Positions 57,977-64,000 of a DNA stretch of 64,000 nt are shown piece by piece; the first letter of the stretch is position 1, and each line of letters opens with the position of its first letter. The notes under the pieces were generated by a model, which saw only the letters and a list, made by a program, of their open reading frames with translations, ran no database searches and was not told the origin of the DNA. A program made the translations under genes and the position numbers. Origin of the DNA: Streptomyces sp. M92 (GTDB lineage Bacteria > Actinomycetota > Actinomycetes > Streptomycetales > Streptomycetaceae); contig NZ_CP101137.1 in the NCBI RefSeq assembly GCF_028473745.1, positions 1,364,001 to 1,428,000 of the forward strand. The letters are read 5' to 3'.

Positions 57977-58809
57977 CCTGGCACGTTGACGAGGCCGACC
58001 TGCGGGCCTACGCCCGGGGCGAGCTGGCGGCGCCCGCGCTCTGGTCCGCCGACACCCACCTGACCGCCTGCGCCCACTGCCGCGCCGTCCTCGCCGGGGC
58101 GAGCGACAGCGCCGCCCTGGACGCGGGGTGGGAACGGCTCGACGCCGAGCTGGACGCCCCGAGGCCGGGGTGGTTCGAGGCGCTGCTGGTGCGGTGCGGC
58201 GTCGGGGACGGCACCGCGCGGCTGCTCGCCGCCACCCCCGTCCTGCGCCGCTCCTGGCTCGGCGCGGTCGTCTCCGTACTGCTGACGGCGTTCCTCGTCG
58301 CCTACGCGGCGGGCGCGGCCGACCGGCCCACCCTCTTCCTCGCCGTCGCCCCGCTGCTGCCGCTGGCCTCGGTGGCGCTCGCGTACGGGCCCGCGCTGGA
58401 CCCGACGTACGAGATGGCCGTCGTCTCGCCGCTGCACGGCTTCCGGCTGCTGATGATCCGTACCGTCGCCGTGCTCTCCGTGGCGGTGGGTGCGGGCGGG
58501 CTGGCGAGTCTGGCCATGCCGGGGTACGGGCTGCGGGCGCTGGCCTGGCTGCTGCCGGGGCTCGCCCTGACCACGACCGGGCTGGCGCTGACGCCCCGGC
58601 TGGGGCCGGTGGCCGCGCCGTCCGTCGTGGCGGGGGCGTGGGCGGCGGTGCTGCTGGCCGCGGACGCGGCGAGTGGGGCCGGGGACGCGGTGCCGGCGCC
58701 GTTCACGGCGGTGGGGCAGGGCGTGTCCGGGCTGGTGGCCGCGCTGGGCGCCGGGCTGCTGTTCCTGCTGCGCGACCGGTTCGACGTGTCCGCGCGCGGT
58801 GTCGCGTGA
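57973..58809 (+). CDS. Membrane anti-sigma factor with zinc-binding zf-HC2 domain
   Basis: A 278-residue protein. The N-terminal zinc-binding anti-sigma domain has [10 protein letters not shown] (HxxxCxxC, about residues 29-38) with an upstream His ([18 protein letters not shown]). The rest is about six membrane segments, more than the single span of usual anti-sigma factors, so it may also sense the membrane. It holds the ECF sigma factor encoded just upstream (57434-57976) inactive, as is standard for coupled pairs. ATG at 57973. Confidence 0.9.
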   Translation: MTWHVDEADLRAYARGELAAPALWSADTHLTACAHCRAVLAGASDSAALDAGWERLDAELDAPRPGWFEALLVRCGVGDGTARLLAATPVLRRSWLGAVVSVLLTAFLVAYAAGAADRPTLFLAVAPLLPLASVALAYGPALDPTYEMAVVSPLHGFRLLMIRTVAVLSVAVGAGGLASLAMPGYGLRALAWLLPGLALTTTGLALTPRLGPVAAPSVVAGAWAAVLLAADAASGAGDAVPAPFTAVGQGVSGLVAALGAGLLFLLRDRFDVSARGVA

Positions 58810-58816
58810 GCCCCTT

Positions 58817-58851
58817 CTCCTTCCTCCTTCCTCCTTCCTCCTTCCTCCTTC
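58817..58851 (+). repeat. Perfect heptanucleotide tandem repeat, five units
   Basis: Five exact copies of ctccttc (58817-58823, 58824-58830, 58831-58837, 58838-58844, 58845-58851) lie between the anti-sigma stop codon and the ABC gene. On the other strand the unit is gaaggag, which resembles a ribosome binding site. Repeat-number variation is likely. Confidence 0.9.
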
Positions 58852-58900
58852 CGAACTTCTCGTTGATCCGCTCGTTGGACTTCTCGCACGGGAGTGCCGT

Positions 58901-59767
58901 ATGACCCCCACCGTTTCCGCCTCCGGGCTCAGCCTCTCCTACGGCCGGACCCGCGCCCTCGACGACGTGTCGCTGCGGCTCACCCCGGGCGTCACCGGGC
59001 TGCTCGGACCCAACGGAGCCGGGAAGACCACCCTCCTGCGGGTGCTCGCCACCGCAGTGCCCGCCGACCGGGGCGCGTTCACCGTGCTCGGGCACGACCC
59101 GGGGAGCGCGCGCGGGCGCCAGGAGGTGCGGCGGCGGCTCGGGTACCTGCCGCAGACGCCCGGCTTCCATCCGGACTTCACCGCGTTCGAGTTCGTCGAC
59201 TACGTCGCCGTCCTGAAGGAGATGACGCCTCGTGCCGCCCGCCACCGCGAGGTGCGGCGCGTGCTGGAGGAGGTCGGGCTGGGCGACGTGCGCGGCCGGA
59301 GGATCAAGAAGCTGTCCGGCGGGATGCGGCAGCGGGTCGCGCTCGCGGCCGCGCTGGTCGGCGACCCCGGGTTCCTCGTGCTCGACGAGCCCACCGTGGG
59401 CCTCGACCCGGAGCAGCGGATGCGCTTCCGGGAGCTGATCGCCGGGGCGGGCGAGGGACGCACCGTGCTGCTCTCCACCCACCAGACCGAGGACGTGGCG
59501 ATGCTCTGCCACCGGGTGGTCGTCATGGCCGCCGGCACGGTGCGCTTCGACGGCACCCCGGCCGAACTGACCGCACGGGCCGCCGGCCGCGTGTGGAGCG
59601 GCGCGGCGCGCGACGCGGGGGCGAGGGCCGGGTGGCGCACGGGCGACGGGTCGTTCCGGAACGTGGGCGATCCGCCCGAGGGGGCCGAACTGGTCGAGCC
59701 CACGCTCGAGGACGGCTACCTGCTCACCCTCGACGGCGCCGGCGCCGACACGGAGGTGGCCGCGTGA
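58901..59767 (+). CDS. ABC exporter ATP-binding protein
   Basis: A 288-residue ATPase. Walker A is GLLGPNGAGKTTLLRVLATA near residue 35, the signature KLSGGMRQRVALAAALV, Walker B FLVLDEPTVGLDPEQR, and H-loop LLSTHQTEDVAML. The roughly 60 residues past the ATPase core form a small C-terminal extension. The GTG of the permease gene (59764) overlaps its stop codon by 4 bases, so ATPase and permease form one unit. ATG at 58901. The substrate is unknown; the ECF/anti-sigma pair upstream suggests envelope stress. Confidence 0.94.
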   Translation: MTPTVSASGLSLSYGRTRALDDVSLRLTPGVTGLLGPNGAGKTTLLRVLATAVPADRGAFTVLGHDPGSARGRQEVRRRLGYLPQTPGFHPDFTAFEFVDYVAVLKEMTPRAARHREVRRVLEEVGLGDVRGRRIKKLSGGMRQRVALAAALVGDPGFLVLDEPTVGLDPEQRMRFRELIAGAGEGRTVLLSTHQTEDVAMLCHRVVVMAAGTVRFDGTPAELTARAAGRVWSGAARDAGARAGWRTGDGSFRNVGDPPEGAELVEPTLEDGYLLTLDGAGADTEVAA

Positions 59768-61290
59768 GCGCCGCCGTACTGACGACGACCGCCCCGGACA
59801 CCGTGGACTCCGGTCCCCGCGGGACGGGTGCGAAGGCCGTGTTCGCCCTCGCGCGGTTCGAGGCGCGCCGGATGCTGACGAGCGTCCCCGTCGTGCTGGT
59901 CCTCCTCGGATACGTCGCCTGGATCGTCTGGCGCGGCCGCAGCGCATGGGACGGCTACCCGGCCCTCCAGGACGCCGACCGCGCCACCCAGAGCATGCCG
60001 ATGTTCGTCGGCCTGGCGGTCCTGGTCGGCGTCAACTCCGCGATGCTGCGGTCCCGGCGGCACGGCACCGAACCGCATTTCGCGGTGTTGGTCCTGCCGG
60101 CCTGGCAACGCACGGCCGCCCACGCCCTGTCCGTCGTACCGGCCGCCCTGCTCACCGCGGTGTGCGTGGCCGGGCAGTTCACCTGGGCGGCCCTCAAGCC
60201 GGGCGCGGTCGGGCACGGTTCGCTCGCCGAGCTGGCCGTCGGGCCGCTGACGGTGCTGCTGTTCGGCATGCTCGGGGTGCTGCTGGCGCGGGTGCTGCGG
60301 TCGCCGCTCGCCGCACCGCTCACGGTGGTGCTGCTGCTGTTCGCCTTCGTGCTCGGCACGGGACCCAGCGGCTCGGACGGCACCTCCTGGCTCTCGCCGG
60401 TCGTCGCCGCGATCGGCGGCGACCCCCTGCCCTCCGAACTGCTGGGCCGGCCCGCCGCCTGGCACGCCCTCTACCTGACGGGCGCCGCCCTGTGCGCCGC
60501 CTTCCTCGCCGTGCTCCTCTCCGGCGGACGGAACCTGGCCGTCCGGACGGGCCTCGCCCTCACCCTGGCGCTGGCGGTGACGGGCGGGGTCCTCCAGGCC
60601 CGGGGCGCGGCACCGTCGCCGGAGCTGACCGCGGCCCGGGAGCGTGCCTCGGTGCGGCCGGAGCAGACGTGCGTGGAGCGGGACGGGGCGACGTACTGCG
60701 CCTTCGACGAGTGGGTCCCCCGCGTCGGCGCCTGGGCCGGTGTCGTGGAGCGCGTCCGGTCCCTGGCGGGCGGTACGGCCGGGGAGCGGCGGATCGTCGT
60801 ACGGCAGCGGATCGACGCCCGGTACGGGCCGGCGGGCGACGCCGCGATCCCCGCGCTCACCGAGCCCGGCCAGGTCACCGTGGGCACCGCCTGGGGCGGC
60901 AACCGCGTCCCCGAGTTCTCCAGCGCCGTCGCCGCCGTGCTCGTCGCGGGCACCGAGGCGGCCGGGAGCGAGCTCTGCGACGGGCGGATGGTCACCGCCA
61001 TGTGGCTGTCCCTCGCCTGGCAGGACGACCCGATGGACGCCCTGCGCCGGGTCCGGCTCGACGACGACGTGAGGGGCACGGCGGTCGTCCTGTCGCCCAC
61101 CGATCCGATGATCATGAAGGATGGCCAGACCGACGTCGTACGCCGGCTGCTGGAGAACCCGCCGGCCGGAACCGGGCAGCGCGTGAAGGCGCACTGGGAC
61201 GAGCTGACCGAGCCGGGCGTCACCACGGCCCGTGTCGCCGAGCTGCTGGGTGTGCGGGGACCGGACAGGCCGGACTCGTGCGAGGAGTGA
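59764..61290 (+). CDS. ABC-2-like membrane component with extracytoplasmic domain
   Basis: A 508-residue membrane protein, starting GTG at 59764 (MSAAVLTTTAPDTVD). The N-terminal half has about six membrane segments (e.g. VPVVLVLLGYVAWIVW, LTVLLFGMLGVLLARVLR, PLTVVLLLFAFVLG), in the style of ABC-2 permeases. The C-terminal 210 residues from about 295 (SVRPEQTCVERDGATYCAFDEWVPRVG) form a soluble region with two Cys in CVERDGATYC and a third, ELCDG, probably extracytoplasmic. It pairs with the ATPase encoded upstream. The function of the soluble domain is unknown. Confidence 0.82.
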   Translation: MSAAVLTTTAPDTVDSGPRGTGAKAVFALARFEARRMLTSVPVVLVLLGYVAWIVWRGRSAWDGYPALQDADRATQSMPMFVGLAVLVGVNSAMLRSRRHGTEPHFAVLVLPAWQRTAAHALSVVPAALLTAVCVAGQFTWAALKPGAVGHGSLAELAVGPLTVLLFGMLGVLLARVLRSPLAAPLTVVLLLFAFVLGTGPSGSDGTSWLSPVVAAIGGDPLPSELLGRPAAWHALYLTGAALCAAFLAVLLSGGRNLAVRTGLALTLALAVTGGVLQARGAAPSPELTAARERASVRPEQTCVERDGATYCAFDEWVPRVGAWAGVVERVRSLAGGTAGERRIVVRQRIDARYGPAGDAAIPALTEPGQVTVGTAWGGNRVPEFSSAVAAVLVAGTEAAGSELCDGRMVTAMWLSLAWQDDPMDALRRVRLDDDVRGTAVVLSPTDPMIMKDGQTDVVRRLLENPPAGTGQRVKAHWDELTEPGVTTARVAELLGVRGPDRPDSCEE

Positions 61291-61919
61291 CGCGCGCCCT
61301 GGTCGTCCCCGTGTGGCGCACGCTGCCGTGGCCGGCCCTGGCCGCCGCCGGAGCACTCGGCCTGCTGGCCGCGGCCGCGCCCGCCCTGACGGGCGCGGAG
61401 CCCGCCCCCTGGCAGACACTCGTCCTGCTCCGTGGCGTCGCGCTCATCGGCGCCCTCGGCCTGGCCTTCCTCCTGGACGACCCGGCCCGCCACCTCACCG
61501 CGCCCGTCCCCGTCCCGCGCCCGCTGCGGCAGGCCCTGCGGGTGGCCCTGGCCGCCCCGCTCGTCGCCCTGTGGTGGGCGGCCGTACTGCTGATCGCCCC
61601 GTCGGCGTCCCGGCCCCCGGCCGGTGACATCACCCTGGAGGCGGCGGCGGTGGGCGTCCTGGCCCTCGCGGCCGCCGCGACCGCGGTACGGCTGACGGAC
61701 GAGGCACGCCCCGGCCCGGCGGTGGCGGCGGCCCTGCTCCTGGCGGCCGTCGCCGCGCCCCTGCTGACGCCGGAGGGCTGGGCGCTGTTCGTCCCGGCCG
61801 AGGACCCCCGGTGGCCCGACGCCCACGACCGGTGGGCGGTGCTGCTGGCGGCGGTGGCCGTGGCGTGGGCGGTGTGCGGACCGGAGCCGGTGGGGCGGCG
61901 CGGCGGGCGCGTCCGGTGA
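61287..61919 (+). CDS. Small polytopic membrane protein of the ABC operon
   Basis: A 210-residue protein with about five membrane segments (e.g. PALAAAGALGLLAAAAPAL, LRVALAAPLVALWWAAVLL, AVLLAAVAVAWAVCG) and almost no soluble part. The GTG at 61287 overlaps the previous stop codon; a GTG 9 bases upstream is also possible. It is likely an accessory permease subunit of the upstream ATPase. No family recognised. Confidence 0.7.
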   Translation: MTRALVVPVWRTLPWPALAAAGALGLLAAAAPALTGAEPAPWQTLVLLRGVALIGALGLAFLLDDPARHLTAPVPVPRPLRQALRVALAAPLVALWWAAVLLIAPSASRPPAGDITLEAAAVGVLALAAAATAVRLTDEARPGPAVAAALLLAAVAAPLLTPEGWALFVPAEDPRWPDAHDRWAVLLAAVAVAWAVCGPEPVGRRGGRVR

Positions 61920-61926
61920 GGCCGCC

Positions 61927-62856
61927 TCAGGACTCCGTGCGGTACATCAGGTCCGTCTCGTGGGTGCCGAACCCGAGCCGTTCGTAGACGGACACCGCCG
62001 CCGTGTTGTCGGCGTCGACGTACAGCATCGCCGTGGGCAGCCCGCGCTCCGCCAGGTGCCGCAGGCCGATGGTGGTCAGGGCCTTGCCGAGACCGCCGCC
62101 CTGGGTGTCGGGGCGGATGCCGAGGACGTACACCTCACCGAGCCGCTCCTCGGCGTGCACCTTGGTCCAGTGGAAGCCGATCAGCTCCCCGTCCCGCTCC
62201 GCCAGGAAGAACCCCTCCGGGTCGAACCACGCCTCGGCCTTGCGGTCGTCGAGGTCCCGCTGCGTGAGCGAGCCCTGCTCGGGGTGGTGGGCGAAGGCGG
62301 CGGCGTTCACCGCGAGCCACGCCGCGTCGTCCCGGCCGGGCACGAACGTCCGCACGGTCACGCCCTCCGGCAGGCGCGGATCGGGCAGCTCCAGGCCTTC
62401 CAACGGGCGCCGCATCTGCCGCAGTTCGCGGAAGAGGGTCAGCCCCAGCACCTGCGCGAGGTGCCGGGCGGCGGAGTGGCCGCCGTGCGCCCAGATCCGC
62501 AGCCGCTTGCCGGAGGCGGCGAGCAGCGCGGAGCCCAGCGCCCGCCCGTGTCCCTGCCCCCGGTGCGAGGGGTGGACGACCAGCTCGGCGGCCGGGGGCT
62601 CGATCGGGTCGGTGCCCTCCAGTTGGGCGTAGCCGACGAGTTCGCCGCCGTCGACGGTGAGCAGCAGGTGCGAGACGCCCTCCCGCGCCGGCCCGCGCAG
62701 CTGCAACCGCCCCTGCTCGGACACGGCCTGCTGACCGTCGTACCGGGCGGCCTCGGCGAGCAGGGCGAGGACGGCCCCCGTCTGCTCCGGGGCGAGTTCG
62801 GAGAGGGTGTCGATCGAACGGGAGCGGCCGGGCCGCACGGTGTCGTCGCTGGTCAT
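61927..62856 (-). CDS. mshD: Mycothiol synthase MshD
   Basis: MshD acetylates the cysteinyl amine of Cys-GlcN-Ins with acetyl-CoA in the last step of mycothiol synthesis, the main actinobacterial thiol. The 309 residues form two GNAT domains: N-terminal AELVVHPSHRGQGHGRALGSALL and C-terminal EVYVLGIRPDTQGGGLGKALTTIGLRHLAERGLPTAMLYVDADNTAAVSVYERLGF. The ATG at 62856 (MTSDDTVRPG) is preferred over a much longer open frame running to 63054. Monocistronic, convergent with the ABC operon (7 bases between stop codons). Confidence 0.95.
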   Translation of the reverse strand: MTSDDTVRPGRSRSIDTLSELAPEQTGAVLALLAEAARYDGQQAVSEQGRLQLRGPAREGVSHLLLTVDGGELVGYAQLEGTDPIEPPAAELVVHPSHRGQGHGRALGSALLAASGKRLRIWAHGGHSAARHLAQVLGLTLFRELRQMRRPLEGLELPDPRLPEGVTVRTFVPGRDDAAWLAVNAAAFAHHPEQGSLTQRDLDDRKAEAWFDPEGFFLAERDGELIGFHWTKVHAEERLGEVYVLGIRPDTQGGGLGKALTTIGLRHLAERGLPTAMLYVDADNTAAVSVYERLGFGTHETDLMYRTES

Positions 62857-63038
62857 GCGTACGAGGGTAAAGGGCGGGCACGGCAAAGGGGCGGTGGTCG
62901 CAGGAGTCGGCCCGATGCGGAGGTACACCAGGATGTAACCCGTCACCCCCTGTCGCGCTACGCGCGTTGACTCTAGGCTGTCGCGCCGGTGGGCCGTCTC
63001 CTCAACGGCCCGCGTCACGCACACCCACAGGGGGGCGC

Positions 63039-64000
63039 ATGCCAGCCACAGCACAGTCGCACCATCCGCGCCGCAGACGCCGCACGACCCGTCTCCTCGC
63101 CGCTGCCGCCACCGTCGTCACCGCGGGCGCGCTCGCCGCGGCGACACTGCCGGCGTCGGCGAGCACGGCCGGGAACCACCGGGGCCACGGCGGCCACGGC
63201 CACGGTTATGGCCACGGTCATGGCCGCTACCAGGACGTCCAGCTCCTCTCCTTCAACGACTTGCACGGAAACCTCGAACCGCCCGCCGGCTCCTCCGGCC
63301 GGGTCACCGAGATCCAGCCGGACGGCACGACGGAGACGGTCGACGCGGGCGGCATCGAGTACCTGGCCACCCACCTGCGCGAGGCGCGCGAGGGCAACCG
63401 CTACTCCATCACCGCCGCCGGCGGCGACATGGTCGGCGCGTCCCCCCTCCTCTCCGGCCTCTTCCACGACGAACCGACCATCGAGGCGCTGAACAAGCTG
63501 GACCTCGACGTGACGAGCGTCGGCAATCACGAGTTCGACGAGGGCGCCAGGGAACTGGCCCGCCTCCAGAACGGCGGCTGCCACCCCACCGACGGCTGCT
63601 ACACCGACAAGGAGTTCAAGGGCGCCGACTTCCCGTACCTGGCGGCGAACGTCCTCGACGAGAAGACGCAGAAGCCCATCCTGAAGCCCTACTGGGTGTG
63701 GAAGCAGCGGGGCGTCAAGGTCGGCTTCATCGGCGTGACCCTGGAAGGCACCCCGGACATCGTCTCCGCGGAGGGCGTCAAGGGCCTGGCCTTCAAGGAC
63801 GAGGTCGAGACGATCAACAAGTACGCCGAGGTGCTCCGGCGCCAGGGCGTGAAGTCCATCGTCGCCCTGATCCACGAGGGCGGCTTCCCGGCCTCCTCCG
63901 CCTACAACTACGACTGCGACTCCCCGGGCGCCGGCGACGGCATCTCCGGCCCGATCGCCGACATCGCGAAGAACGTGACGCCCCAGGTGGACGCGCTGGT
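63039..64000 (+). CDS. Secreted 5'-nucleotidase / metallophosphatase, N-terminal part (runs off right edge)
   Basis: The first 320 residues. A Tat-type signal peptide (RRRRRTTRLLAAAATVVTAGALAAATLPASAS, cut near residue 42) is followed by a Gly/His-rich linker of about 20 residues and the calcineurin-like metallophosphatase domain: LLSFNDLHGNLEPP (DxH), AAGGDMVGASPLLS (GD) and VGNHEFDEGARELA (GNHE), all metal ligands. This is the 5'-nucleotidase family, whose C-terminal substrate domain lies beyond the window. It would release phosphate from extracellular nucleotides. ATG at 63039 after a GGGGG RBS. Confidence 0.93.
   Translation, partial: MPATAQSHHPRRRRRTTRLLAAAATVVTAGALAAATLPASASTAGNHRGHGGHGHGYGHGHGRYQDVQLLSFNDLHGNLEPPAGSSGRVTEIQPDGTTETVDAGGIEYLATHLREAREGNRYSITAAGGDMVGASPLLSGLFHDEPTIEALNKLDLDVTSVGNHEFDEGARELARLQNGGCHPTDGCYTDKEFKGADFPYLAANVLDEKTQKPILKPYWVWKQRGVKVGFIGVTLEGTPDIVSAEGVKGLAFKDEVETINKYAEVLRRQGVKSIVALIHEGGFPASSAYNYDCDSPGAGDGISGPIADIAKNVTPQVDAL

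Noticed and set aside
62857..63038. Promoter for the 5'-nucleotidase at ttgact near 62967
   Set aside because: No -10 hexamer at a suitable distance could be found.

Overview
The window is chromosomal DNA from a Streptomyces or very close relative. The protein genes are about 70 percent G+C with strongly GC-ended codons, GTG starts are common, and the gene content is that of the conserved streptomycete core: SecA, MtrAB-LpqB, a 180-kDa NAD-glutamate dehydrogenase, mycothiol synthase MshD, long HPF, a phosphate/polyphosphate block and a WhiJ-like/DUF397 regulatory locus. No integrase, transposase, plasmid relaxase, CRISPR array or tRNA was seen.

Left part (1-27.9 kb). Leftward: a cut-off membrane protein, glutamate dehydrogenase, a HAD hydrolase, a small conserved protein, secA, an orphan NarL-type response regulator, hpf, comF and the operon mtnA-mtrA-mtrB-lpqB. 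Rightward: an Rv3235-family protein (a possible SecA partner), a GNAT, an AlkX/YcaQ-like DNA glycosylase and a tightly coupled membrane-protein/DUF4129/DUF4350/MoxR/DUF58 operon.

Centre (27.9-31.2 kb). Two ribosomal operon 3' ends lie tail-out in a fold-back. On the left are a terminator, 5S and the 3' part of a 23S, all leftward. On the right are the 3' half of a 23S, a 5S and a terminator, all rightward. The arms are nearly identical over about 1 kb, there is no 16S, and the middle is AT-richer and carries changes at universally conserved 23S positions. This looks like an assembly join between two rrn operons of opposite replichores rather than natural DNA. If so, the left and right halves are not true neighbours.

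Right part (31.2-64 kb). A NarL-type two-component pair and a GNAT come first. Next is a leftward operon with the parts of a minimal type IV secretion apparatus: a pilin-like protein, VirB8-like, VirB6/TrbL-like and PrgI/VirB4-N-like proteins, a VirB4-like ATPase and a VirD4-like protein lacking a usable P-loop. A VirB1-like SLT-NlpC/P60 enzyme lies nearby on the other strand. Between them sit an XRE regulator, a DUF397 protein and an anti-sigma-type ATPase. Then follow a PAP2 phosphatase, a lipoprotein, CsoR with a perfect operator, and a phosphate block: Pit with its accessory protein, pstSCAB with a four-repeat PhoP box, and NUDIX-CHAD-ppk. The end holds an ECF sigma/anti-sigma pair with an ABC exporter operon, mshD and the start of a secreted 5'-nucleotidase. 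The phosphate genes form one theme: low-affinity uptake, high-affinity uptake, polyphosphate storage and extracellular nucleotide scavenging.
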